17,390 bases of DNA, taken from NCBI GenBank assembly GCA_002254285.1, contig NIUZ01000011.1:1-17390 (forward strand), read 5' to 3'. The position numbers and the translations under genes were made by a program. The stretch is from Bacteroidetes bacterium 4572_112 (GTDB taxonomy: Bacteria > Bacteroidota > Bacteroidia > Bacteroidales > UBA1556). Each line of letters opens with the position of its first letter. The stretch's first letter is position 1. A model generated the notes under the pieces. That model was not told where the DNA came from. It did not search any database and saw nothing but the letters and a program-made list of their open reading frames with translations. This document shows, piece after piece, positions 7,323-14,383 of this stretch.

Positions 7323-8075
7323 ATGAATAACGATATATTGGATAAAATAAATGAGGTTTTGGATTTGTTTTTTAAAGAGAATGCAGAAGTAAACTGTATA
7401 GCTTTAAAAAATATTATGCCACAGATGGTTGAGAAAGGTGTGTTTTCAAAAGATATTCGTAAAGGGCTTCCATTACGAAAAATATTGCGTGCTTTAGATA
7501 AAGAAGAAAAACTTGCTCAAGTGCCATTGGCATTTGCTCATAAAACTGAGCAAGATATATACTGGTATTTCCGCCGTCCTGATACCGATTGCGATTTATT
7601 TCAAGAAAAAACGGAGCCTACAAAGAAAGAGTTGGCTCAGCAAAAGCATGAAGCCAGCGATGAGTACTATATCTTAGGATTATGTGATGATGTACTTAAA
7701 GTTAAATCTTCACGTCAGCATAGATTCAGATTTCTTGTGGGCGATTTGCATAAGGATGGACAAACTCGTACAATGCTTCCTTTGGATGCTTTTTACGAAA
7801 AACATAGCTTAGTTATAGAGTTTGATCCAAAGAGATTTGAAGAAGGTGAGGACGAAAAACTAGACCGCAAAACCAATAGTGGTGTGAGTAGAAGAAAGCA
7901 GCGCGAGGTTTATGATGCCCGTAAGAAAGATGTACTTAGCGATAGAGGTATTGAAATGCTTCGTATTCCTTATTCGGCATTTAATATTGATGAGGATGGT
8001 AAAATTATTCGTGACGAAGAAAGTAATCTTAAAATAATTAAGGATTTTATTAGCCAAACAAAGAGATTGGGATAA
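7323..8075 (+). CDS. Uncharacterised protein, probable winged helix plus PD-(D/E)XK-like nuclease domain
   Basis: The 250-residue product was not recognised as a named protein. Residues 1-85 (ILDKINEVLDLFF ... LRKILRALDKEEKL ... IYWYFRRP) look like a winged-helix DNA-binding domain. A charged linker (about 87-112) leads to a C-terminal domain with DEYYILGL, LPLDAFYEKHSLVIEFDP (D155, E166, D168) and RKQREVYDARKKDVLSDRGIEMLRIPY. The order acid - x10 - ExD - basic helix - strand ending in LRIPY resembles the DUF559/Vsr-like restriction-endonuclease fold. The normal lysine of E-x-K is replaced by Asp at E-x-D, a variant seen in DUF559-like nucleases. It is soluble with no signal peptide. It is divergent from an AAA+ gene that also has a nuclease-like domain, across duplicated palindromes, so a shared function or shared control is possible. 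Function assignment is tentative; the gene itself is well supported. Confidence 0.8.
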   Translation: MNNDILDKINEVLDLFFKENAEVNCIALKNIMPQMVEKGVFSKDIRKGLPLRKILRALDKEEKLAQVPLAFAHKTEQDIYWYFRRPDTDCDLFQEKTEPTKKELAQQKHEASDEYYILGLCDDVLKVKSSRQHRFRFLVGDLHKDGQTRTMLPLDAFYEKHSLVIEFDPKRFEEGEDEKLDRKTNSGVSRRKQREVYDARKKDVLSDRGIEMLRIPYSAFNIDEDGKIIRDEESNLKIIKDFISQTKRLG

Positions 8076-8101
8076 TCTTTATTTTGCAATAATTTTCTAA
8101 T

Positions 8102-8135
8102 AAAAAAGGTGTTCAAAATTTTGAACACCTTTTTT
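8102..8135. terminator. Bidirectional intrinsic terminator between convergent genes
   Basis: A perfect 34-bp palindrome runs from A6-GGTGTTCAAAA (8102-8118) to its complement ending in T6. In either direction the stem is preceded by an A run and followed by a T run. It lies 26 bp after the stop at 8075 and 19 bp from the pheT stop, so it serves both convergent genes. Confidence 0.95.
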
Positions 8136-8154
8136 TATGAAATATTTTTAGGTT

Positions 8155-10611
8155 TTATCTAAGCTTAGCGCCTAGTTCTTTTTCAAGAATAAATACCATT
8201 TTGTTTACAGCTTTATCCACTATCTTATCACGAAGGGTTTTGTCTTTGTCTTGGAAGATAAGACTTATAGCATAAGATTTTTTGCCTTCCTCAACGCCTT
8301 TGCCTTCGTATACATCAAATAGATTAACAGACTGAAGTAGCTTTTTGTCGACCTTGCGAGCAATAGCTTCAATTTGTTCGTAGTTTATTTCATGATTTAC
8401 CAATAAGGCCAAATCACGACGTACGGCAGGGAATTTTGCCATATCATTAAACTGTACTTTGAATTTATGAAGTATGCTTAAGAAATTATCGAAGTTAATA
8501 TCTAAATAAAACACCTCTTGCTTAATATCAAGCTCAGCAGTTAATAGATTTGCTACTTTACCAATGGTAGCAATATGCTTATTAGCAAAAGTATAATCAA
8601 GTGCATATGCAAAATTAGCATCTTTGCTTTCGCTAACCTTAAGTTTATTGTTTGCAATTCCGAATCTATTGAATAACTTAGCAAGAATACCTTTTAAGTC
8701 GTAATAATTAGAATCACTTTGCTTGAAACTCCAGTTTTCTTTAACTTTCTTTCCACTCATAAATATTCCTAGGTGCATACTCTCGTGGTACTTCTCCGTT
8801 ACATCAGTAGCATCAGGATTTTGAATTCTATAGTGTTTTCCAAATTCATAAAAGTGAATATCGAAAGCCTTATAGTTGATATTTCTTTTTAAACTTTCAA
8901 GCCCACCAAATACTAAGCTTTGACGCAGCACATTTAGCTCAGAGCTTAAAGGATTTAATATCTGAACACTTTTTGATGCGTCAAAACCATCTTTATTTTC
9001 ATAATATGATGCCTTTGTAAGCGAGTTATTCATTATTTCGTTAAAGCCATTAGAAACCAAAAATTCAGAAATTAGACTTTGAATATAATCTCTTTCGGGC
9101 TTGTCAATAAAGTTTATTGAAGAGCGGATTTGATTATCAAAATTGATATTATTATAACCAAACACACGAAGTACCTCTTCTATAACATCAACCTCACGAG
9201 TTACGTCAACCTTAAAAGTTGGTATTTCTAGCTTAAGTTTATCATCGGTTTCTTCAATAATAATCATGTCTAAGTCAGTGATAATTGACTTTACCATGCT
9301 GCGGTCTATTTCCTGACCAATAAGCTTATTTAGCTTATCGTAACGTAAATCTACATTCCAATTATTAAGCTTACGAGGATATTCGTCTACTATTTCGGAA
9401 GCAATATTACCACCAGCAATTTCTTGAATAAGCAATGCCGCTAACTTAAGAGCATAAACAGTAATATTAGCATCAGCACCACGCTCAAAGCGGAATGAAG
9501 CATCAGTCTTAAGTGTATGTCGTTTCGATGTTTTTCTAACACTTACAGCATTAAAATATGCACTTTCGATAAATATATTTGTTGTTGTATCGCTAACTCC
9601 ACTATTAAGTCCACCAAAAACTCCTGCTATACACATTGGCTTTTCAGCATCGCAAATCATTAGGTCTTCAGCATTGAGCTTTCTTTCAACTTCGTCTAAA
9701 GTGGTGAATTTTGTATCCTTTGCTAATGTTTGTACATTTACTTTAGCTCCAGCAATCTTGTCATAATCAAATATATGCAATGGATGTCCTGTTTCCATTA
9801 GTATATAATTACTAATATCCACAATATTATTGATAGGACGCAGACCAACAGCTTTAAGGCTGTTTTTCAACCATTCTGGTGATTCAGCTATTTTTACATT
9901 CTCAATACAAAGTCCCGAATATCTTGCACAAGCATCAGTATCTTTAATGCTTATCTCAATTGGAAGATTATTATTATCAACCTTAAAATTATCAACAGAA
10001 GGTTTGTTTAATATAAGTCTCTTTTCAGGATAGAAGCGATTAATAACAGCAACTAAATCACGAGCTGAGCCAATATGCGATGTTGCATCAGCACGGTTTG
10101 GTGTAAGACCAATCTCGTAAACATAGTCAGTTTCCACAGGGAAATATTTAGATGCATCAGCACCAATCTCATATTCACCTTCTAAAACCATAATGCCATC
10201 ATGCGACTCACCAATCTGTAGTTCGTCTTCAGCGCAAATCATTCCCATGGAAGCTTCGCCTCTAATTTTTGATTTCTTAATCACAAAACTATCATCACCA
10301 TCATAAAGAGTAGTGCCCACAGTAGCTATTAATACAGTTTGACCTTCAGCAACATTTGGTGCACCGCATACAATCGGTAGTAGTTCACCTGTTCCCAAAT
10401 CTATCATGGTTTTGCTCAGTTTGTCAGCATTGGGATGCTTTTCGCAACTCATTACTTTACCAACTTTTATTCCTTGCAAGCTACCTTTGATACTCTCAAA
10501 TTTCTCCATACCTTCAACTTCCAAACCGCAGTCAGTAAGTAGTATTGATAATTTGTTTGCATCAATATCCAAATCAATGTATTTCTTAAGCCAGTTATAT
10601 GATAATTTCAT
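8155..10611 (-). CDS. pheT: Phenylalanine-tRNA ligase beta subunit
   Basis: PheT forms the alpha2-beta2 phenylalanyl-tRNA synthetase that charges tRNA-Phe in the cytoplasm; the beta subunit carries tRNA binding and editing. The ATG at 10611 gives 818 residues beginning MKLSYNWLKKYI, the usual family N-terminus. A longer frame beginning at a TTG (10641) would add ten residues not expected in the family and would overlap the -7 element, so it was not chosen. Domains in order: N-terminal B1, tRNA-binding OB fold (about 45-155, with CEKHPNADKLSK), PNRADATSHIGSARDL (171-186), B3/B4 editing domain, B5, catalytic-like core, and a C-terminal FDX-ACB anticodon-binding domain (about 720-818, starting near KFPAVRRDLALLV). 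It is a single gene, ended by the palindrome at 8102-8135. pheS is not in the window. Confidence 0.96.
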   Translation of the reverse strand: MKLSYNWLKKYIDLDIDANKLSILLTDCGLEVEGMEKFESIKGSLQGIKVGKVMSCEKHPNADKLSKTMIDLGTGELLPIVCGAPNVAEGQTVLIATVGTTLYDGDDSFVIKKSKIRGEASMGMICAEDELQIGESHDGIMVLEGEYEIGADASKYFPVETDYVYEIGLTPNRADATSHIGSARDLVAVINRFYPEKRLILNKPSVDNFKVDNNNLPIEISIKDTDACARYSGLCIENVKIAESPEWLKNSLKAVGLRPINNIVDISNYILMETGHPLHIFDYDKIAGAKVNVQTLAKDTKFTTLDEVERKLNAEDLMICDAEKPMCIAGVFGGLNSGVSDTTTNIFIESAYFNAVSVRKTSKRHTLKTDASFRFERGADANITVYALKLAALLIQEIAGGNIASEIVDEYPRKLNNWNVDLRYDKLNKLIGQEIDRSMVKSIITDLDMIIIEETDDKLKLEIPTFKVDVTREVDVIEEVLRVFGYNNINFDNQIRSSINFIDKPERDYIQSLISEFLVSNGFNEIMNNSLTKASYYENKDGFDASKSVQILNPLSSELNVLRQSLVFGGLESLKRNINYKAFDIHFYEFGKHYRIQNPDATDVTEKYHESMHLGIFMSGKKVKENWSFKQSDSNYYDLKGILAKLFNRFGIANNKLKVSESKDANFAYALDYTFANKHIATIGKVANLLTAELDIKQEVFYLDINFDNFLSILHKFKVQFNDMAKFPAVRRDLALLVNHEINYEQIEAIARKVDKKLLQSVNLFDVYEGKGVEEGKKSYAISLIFQDKDKTLRDKIVDKAVNKMVFILEKELGAKLR

Positions 10612-10638
10612 GCTAATATTTATTAAAAATTCAAGGCG

Positions 10639-10646
10639 CAAATTTA
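10639..10646 (-). promoter_or_regulatory. -7 promoter element for pheT
   Basis: Minus-strand TAAATTTG matches TAnnTTTG and ends 27 bp before the ATG at 10611, predicting a leader of about 22 nt. No TTG lies at -33. Confidence 0.55.
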
Positions 10647-10840
10647 AGAATAATTGCTTGATTAATTTATTATTATTTTATTGAGAAATTTTCATGCTTG
10701 TTGAAAATAAATATATGATACATAGTGTTTTGTGTAAGTTTTTGAATTAAATGAAGATATTATTTTTGGAACGAATATAAAAAATGTAAAAAAAATAATG
10801 GATATAGTAAAATTTAACAAAAATAAGAACAGCTTTTGTC

Positions 10841-10848
10841 TACTTTTG
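10841..10848 (+). promoter_or_regulatory. -7 promoter element for the SlyD-like isomerase gene
   Basis: TACTTTTG matches TAnnTTTG, 29 bp before the ATG at 10878. The rest of the divergent pheT/slyD intergenic region (10647-10840) is AT-rich and shows only a 7-bp hairpin (ATTTTCA 10688-10694 with TGAAAAT 10702-10708); no gene was seen there. Confidence 0.6.
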
Positions 10849-10877
10849 CCAATCGAAAATTATAAAATAAATTAGAT

Positions 10878-11381
10878 ATGATAGCAAAGAATAAAGTAGT
10901 TAGCCTACATTATGTTCTTAAAGAAGGAACTAAAGAAGGTGAAGTGATTGAGGAGACAGCAGGTCAAGAGCCAATGGTGTTTCTTTATGGAGTAGGTCAA
11001 ATGATTCCTAAATTTGAAGACGAAATCAACGGAAAAACTAAAGGCGACAAAGCTGAGTTTGGTATTAAAGCCGCTGAAGCTTATGGCGAATTAGATGAAA
11101 GTGCAGTTATTACACTTCCTATCGATGTTTTCAAAAACGAAGGTGCTGTTGATTTAGAGATGCTTAAAGTAGGAAACGTACTTCCTATGCAAGATGGCGA
11201 TGGTAACCGCATGGACGGTATCGTTACTGATGTTGATGAAAAAGAAGTGAAAATGGATTTTAACCACCCAATGGCTGGTAAAGATTTATATTTCGAGATA
11301 GAGGTTGTTGAAGTTAGAGATGCTTCTAAAGAAGAGTTAGAGCATGGTCACGTTCATGGCGAAGGTGGAGTTCAGCACTAA
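10878..11381 (+). CDS. slyD: FKBP-type peptidyl-prolyl cis-trans isomerase, SlyD-like
   Basis: The 167-residue product speeds proline cis-trans isomerisation and acts as a folding chaperone in the cytoplasm (no signal peptide). The first residues MIAKNKVVSLHYVLKEG and the FLYGVGQMIPKFEDEINGKTKGDKAEF region (about 35-61) form the FKBP core. The loop is replaced by an insert-in-flap chaperone domain (about 70-128), and the core resumes at NHPMAGKDLYFEIEVVEV (129-146), a SlyD/SlpA hallmark. The C-terminal tail HGHVHGEGGVQH holds four histidines and may bind nickel or other metals, as the longer tail of E. coli SlyD does; metal use here is inference. The gene stands alone, with a -7 element 29 bp upstream and a terminator shared with the next, convergent gene. 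Confidence 0.93.
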   Translation: MIAKNKVVSLHYVLKEGTKEGEVIEETAGQEPMVFLYGVGQMIPKFEDEINGKTKGDKAEFGIKAAEAYGELDESAVITLPIDVFKNEGAVDLEMLKVGNVLPMQDGDGNRMDGIVTDVDEKEVKMDFNHPMAGKDLYFEIEVVEVRDASKEELEHGHVHGEGGVQH

Positions 11382-11403
11382 GATATTTCTAAAATATAGA
11401 TAT

Positions 11404-11432
11404 AAAAAAAAGAGGCCAAAAGCCTCTTTTTT
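11404..11432. terminator. Bidirectional intrinsic terminator after slyD
   Basis: The stem AAAAAAGAGGC (11406-11416) pairs with GCCTCTTTTTT (11422-11432) around the loop CAAAA. It has a T run in one direction and an A run (T run on the other strand) in the other. It lies between the convergent slyD and the secreted-protein gene at 11491-12390. Confidence 0.92.
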
Positions 11433-11490
11433 CGTTTAGTATTAGTTTATAGTTATTTTATATTCTTATAAAATAAGCTTCATTTATATA

Positions 11491-12390
11491 TTATTTACAA
11501 GTCTTTTCCATCATATCCTCAATATAGCCTGGTGTGGACATTATTTTTGAGAAAGTGCTCATAGCCAAGTCAGGGAAAGCAAGTGCGATACGGTATCTTC
11601 CGTGAAGCATAATAACTTCGTCACCTTTTACAAGTATTTCGTAAGGTAAAAATGCAGTATGCTTAGGTGTTCCTAAATCAATTATTGGTAAGAATTCTTT
11701 TTCTCCATTTGAAGCAGAAAGTGCTATACCATATAATTTAAGCTCTGTACCAGGAATTTCAATGCTATAAATTAGCTTTAATCCATTTAAACCTTTCTTA
11801 AGGTTAGATTCAACTTTTTGTTTTGCTGCAGCATAAGAGTCAAAATCACCTAATTCTACCACATCATCAAAATCTGGCATTCCAAACATATACTGATAAT
11901 CTCTTACTTTGTCAACACTTAGCCCTTTCTTCGAACCAAACTGTGTTCCAACGTATTTGCCTGATTTTTTCATGGCTGCAATAACTTTATTGTCAAAGCT
12001 TTTGTATAAAGAACTTACTTTATCAAAATCATCTCCGAAATATGCATTACCCCAATATGTTGGGTTAGTATAGCTTATCATTACTTTGCTACCCTCTACA
12101 GTAAGCGCAACTCTCAATGCTGCTGCAAATCCTGTTAATCCTTTTTCTTTTTTTACAGCATTTGTTAAGTCCGAATTGCTAATTATGATTACCCATCTTT
12201 TAGCATCACTTGCTGCTTGATATTCTCCTAATATTTTTAGCCCTTGAGCTTGTAAATTAGTTTTTACTAAAGCCTTAGCTTCGTTTAAGCTTTTGCCACA
12301 TTCTGCCCCTAATATATAAGGTTTTAAGTTTTGTGCTTGAATACTCATGCTCAGAATCAAGGCAACTGCAATTATTAAAATTTGTTTCAT
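11491..12390 (-). CDS. Secreted protein of unknown function with two similar halves
   Basis: The 299-residue product begins with a clear signal peptide (MKQILIIAVALILSMSIQAQ), with likely cleavage after AQ at residue 20, and no later membrane segment, so a periplasmic or exported location is predicted. It was not recognised as a named family. The mature part seems to be built of two comparable halves. Residues 35-110 (LNEAKALVKTNLQAQGLKILGEY ... VMISYTNP) and 183-272 (FDSYAAAKQKVESNLKKGL ... VIMLHGRYRIALAF) each have a helix, a strand pair and a hydrophobic strand after VxxS/L-type text. This is reminiscent of DUF302-like folds, but the resemblance is weak. Two Cys occur in the mature part (31 and 298) and could form a disulphide. 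A -7 element is 30 bp upstream. It shares a terminator with slyD. Confidence 0.85.
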   Translation of the reverse strand: MKQILIIAVALILSMSIQAQNLKPYILGAECGKSLNEAKALVKTNLQAQGLKILGEYQAASDAKRWVIIISNSDLTNAVKKEKGLTGFAAALRVALTVEGSKVMISYTNPTYWGNAYFGDDFDKVSSLYKSFDNKVIAAMKKSGKYVGTQFGSKKGLSVDKVRDYQYMFGMPDFDDVVELGDFDSYAAAKQKVESNLKKGLNGLKLIYSIEIPGTELKLYGIALSASNGEKEFLPIIDLGTPKHTAFLPYEILVKGDEVIMLHGRYRIALAFPDLAMSTFSKIMSTPGYIEDMMEKTCK

Positions 12391-12420
12391 GATTTAATTT
12401 GTTTAGCGTTATTAATTTCA

Positions 12421-12428
12421 CAAAAATA
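12421..12428 (-). promoter_or_regulatory. -7 promoter element for the secreted-protein gene
   Basis: Minus-strand TATTTTTG matches TAnnTTTG and ends 30 bp before the ATG at 12390, predicting a leader near 25 nt. No TTG is present at -33. Confidence 0.6.
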
Positions 12429-12513
12429 GATAAATAATTGTTAGTTTATTAACGAAATGGGGATTTGATAAAAGGCTTATAAGAATGAGGTTTTGTAATT
12501 GGTAGCAGATTAA

Positions 12514-12583
12514 TGTGTTATAGTGATAGTTTTACCTAAACTCATTTACAAACATGAGCTATTTGTGTTTTTTGTATAACACA
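12514..12583. repeat. Nested inverted repeat in the 256-bp gap before the DUF481 gene
   Basis: TGTGTTATA (12514-12522) pairs with TATAACACA (12575-12583), and inside it CTCAT (12541-12545) pairs with ATGAG (12554-12558). There is no T run after the outer stem in either direction, so it is not a standard terminator. Apart from this, the -7 element at 12421 and the palindrome GATAGCTATC at 12610-12619, the gap 12391-12646 shows no gene. Confidence 0.5.
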
Positions 12584-12646
12584 GGCTTTTAAATAGAAGA
12601 AATTATCTCGATAGCTATCAGGAATGAAGGGTAATTTATAGAGTCG

Positions 12647-13687
12647 TTAATTGAAAGAATAGCCAACACCTGTAGCAAAACTATAGTCAGTAGTTTGTCC
12701 ATCTTCTCCAATAGGCATGCTATCGTACTGATAGTATATTTTGCCACTAAGATAAAAATCCGAGAAGATTTCTATGCGAGCATCAAATCCACTATCAAAA
12801 CGCCATCTGCCTTTTGTCTTTAAATTTGGTAGCATTTGAGCGAAAAAAGTAATTGAAATATCCGGACTTTTATATTTGAAAATATCCATATCTGTTCCGA
12901 AAACGAGTTCGTAATTGTTTTGGAGAGTACCTGTTGTGCTTTTTTCGAGACTGGCAGATAAACCCACTGTATAGTCTAATGTAGCTCTATTTGTTTGAAC
13001 CAAATAATTCCTTAAACTTAATGCAGTATACCATCTAGCTTGCAGGCCAAGTTCAGTATTACTACTTCTACCTGCGGTGCCTGTAACTCGCCATTTGGGA
13101 CTAAGTAAGTACTCTGTTGATAGTATAAAGTCAGTTTTGGCGGTATGTAAAAGCGAATCCGTTTCTTGCCACGAGTCGTGATTATTGTATTTAAACTGCC
13201 AACCCCATTTTTCTTTCTGATAGTTGACTTGACCGCTACCATTTATCCTAAGCATATTATTTGCTTTAGAATAATCAGCACCTAAATCCATTCTTCCATT
13301 TATCCTCAGCCAAAATGTATTATTAATGGGAAAAATTTCTATAATATCATTTACTTTTATAACATCTCTTTCGTCCAATAAACCAACTTCCACCTCACCC
13401 CAATTACTTGAGCTATCAATATCACCATAATATATTTTGTTATGTTTGGTCAAAATCCTTAGAAATTTATTAGAAATTAAACTCTTTATTTCTTCATTCT
13501 CCACCTTAATAGTACCCATACCATCCATTTTGAAATAGAGTAATCCTTTGGTGAATTTTTTTACTTCACCAGTAAGAATATTACCGTTGGTATGGAATAG
13601 GGTGTCGGTTTTTTGAGCATAAACATTCTTAATACCAATTGAAAATGATATTGTAAGAAGAAAGAAAATGATAAAGTGCTTATGCAT
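12647..13687 (-). CDS. DUF481-family outer-membrane protein
   Basis: The 346-residue product starts with a signal peptide (about 1-25, ending NVYAQ). Residues 26-115 form a small beta domain (LFHTNGNILTGEVKKFTKGLLYFKMDGMG) often found before DUF481 barrels in Bacteroidota. From about 120 onward, alternating amphipathic strands with frequent aromatic residues (WLRINGRMDLGADYSKANN, WRVTGTAG, LSGKIYYQYDS) continue to the C-terminus, which ends VGYSFN as outer-membrane barrels commonly do. DUF481 proteins are probably outer-membrane barrels of unknown role. It lies 26 bp after the aldolase-like gene on the same strand and may share its transcript. Unusually, a full -7 element (13692-13699) lies only 4 bp before the ATG, so a transcript from it would be leaderless. 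No other Met is suitable as a start before residue 55. Confidence 0.88.
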   Translation of the reverse strand: MHKHFIIFFLLTISFSIGIKNVYAQKTDTLFHTNGNILTGEVKKFTKGLLYFKMDGMGTIKVENEEIKSLISNKFLRILTKHNKIYYGDIDSSSNWGEVEVGLLDERDVIKVNDIIEIFPINNTFWLRINGRMDLGADYSKANNMLRINGSGQVNYQKEKWGWQFKYNNHDSWQETDSLLHTAKTDFILSTEYLLSPKWRVTGTAGRSSNTELGLQARWYTALSLRNYLVQTNRATLDYTVGLSASLEKSTTGTLQNNYELVFGTDMDIFKYKSPDISITFFAQMLPNLKTKGRWRFDSGFDARIEIFSDFYLSGKIYYQYDSMPIGEDGQTTDYSFATGVGYSFN

Positions 13688-13691
13688 ATTG

Positions 13692-13699
13692 CAAAGGTA
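13692..13699 (-). promoter_or_regulatory. -7-like element adjacent to the DUF481 start codon
   Basis: Minus-strand TACCTTTG matches TAnnTTTG exactly, but only 4 nt separate it from the ATG at 13687. Transcription would begin at or next to the start codon. It may be real (leaderless mRNA) or a chance match, since the upstream gene is only 26 bp away. Confidence 0.4.
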
Positions 13700-13713
13700 A
13701 TAATTAATAAGTG

Positions 13714-14301
13714 TTATAGAATAAATTTATTAATTGAACTGATGCAGTTTTCTAAGCTTGAGCCATAGGATATTATTCCTTCTTTATGCCCCGCCATTAT
13801 AATAATTCCGTTGCCACTTTCTGAGTTCTTTACAATTGAGCTTATTGCATTAGCCATTGCTTGTGTTCCGTACTCAGCTTCTAATGGTGTAGTCGGAGTT
13901 TTATTAATAAGTCTTTCCCATAATTCAATATTGTGAATATGTAATACAGCTTTAACTGCTTTATTTGCTTTATATATTGCAGCGTGAGAAAGAGATTCTG
14001 ATGAAGCAAGTTTAGGCCCTTGGCATTGAAGAGAGTTCTTTGCTATATCAAAGTTTATGACTCTAGAATAATCAGAACCCTTAAGTTTAGCTATTTCTCC
14101 TGTAGCAGAGGCCGAAATAATGAACTCATTATCCGTACCACTTCTAAAACTTATATTTCCATAGCCAATACCATCATTAGCTACTCCAATATATCCATTG
14201 TCATAGCTTTGTTGTCGCCATGGATTTATCAATGCAAATTCCTTTTCAGAAATCGTTTCGGAGCTTACATTCGTTGCCTCAAATTTAATTATTCCTTCCA
14301 T
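13714..14301 (-). CDS. Class II aldolase/adducin-family protein
   Basis: The 195-residue product matches the zinc-dependent class II aldolase fold (L-fuculose-1-phosphate aldolase, methylthioribulose-phosphate dehydratase and relatives). GIGYGNISFR (44-53) binds phosphate, SSE (100-102) carries the expected catalytic glutamate E102, and the zinc-binding histidines appear as HIH (121, 123) and in MAGHKEGI (H172). An additional H106 is in LSHAAIY. All these residues are intact, so an active enzyme is likely; substrate and reaction (retro-aldol or dehydration) cannot be decided. There is no signal peptide, so it is cytoplasmic. It lies 82 bp downstream of the DPP IV gene stop, after a terminator-like hairpin, and 26 bp upstream of the DUF481 gene. 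No -7 element was recognised upstream, so its own promoter is not identified. Confidence 0.85.
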   Translation of the reverse strand: MEGIIKFEATNVSSETISEKEFALINPWRQQSYDNGYIGVANDGIGYGNISFRSGTDNEFIISASATGEIAKLKGSDYSRVINFDIAKNSLQCQGPKLASSESLSHAAIYKANKAVKAVLHIHNIELWERLINKTPTTPLEAEYGTQAMANAISSIVKNSESGNGIIIMAGHKEGIISYGSSLENCISSINKFIL

Positions 14302-14310
14302 AATGGTATT

Positions 14311-14356
14311 AAATAAAACAGAAGTATAGCTTTATTGAAAATGCCATACCTCTGTC
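14311..14356 (-). terminator. Intrinsic terminator of the DPP IV gene, minus strand
   Basis: On the minus strand CAGAGGTATGGC (14343-14354 on +) pairs with GCTATACTTCTG (14319-14330) with G-U wobbles where the plus strand would have A-C mismatches, and can extend to 14 bp. It is followed by TTTTATTT. The wobble pattern shows the structure works for minus-strand RNA, 28 bp after the DPP IV stop. Confidence 0.65.
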
Positions 14357-14383
14357 AATATTATTAATTTTGTGAACCTATTA

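Noticed and set aside
10612..10641. Ten-residue N-terminal extension of PheT from a TTG codon
   Set aside because: Family proteins begin at MKLSYNWLKKYI (ATG 10611), and the extension overlaps the probable -7 element at 10639-10646.
10694..10750. 18-residue frame in the pheT/slyD gap
   Set aside because: Too short, AT-rich, no -7 element or family resemblance; chance is the simplest explanation.
12610..12619. GATAGCTATC as a functional operator
   Set aside because: Similar palindromes are, from memory, frequent in Bacteroidota intergenic DNA; a single copy with no neighbouring sites is not enough.
13018..13242. Small frame inside the DUF481 gene on the same strand
   Set aside because: It overlaps a well-supported barrel protein in another frame and has no recognisable features.
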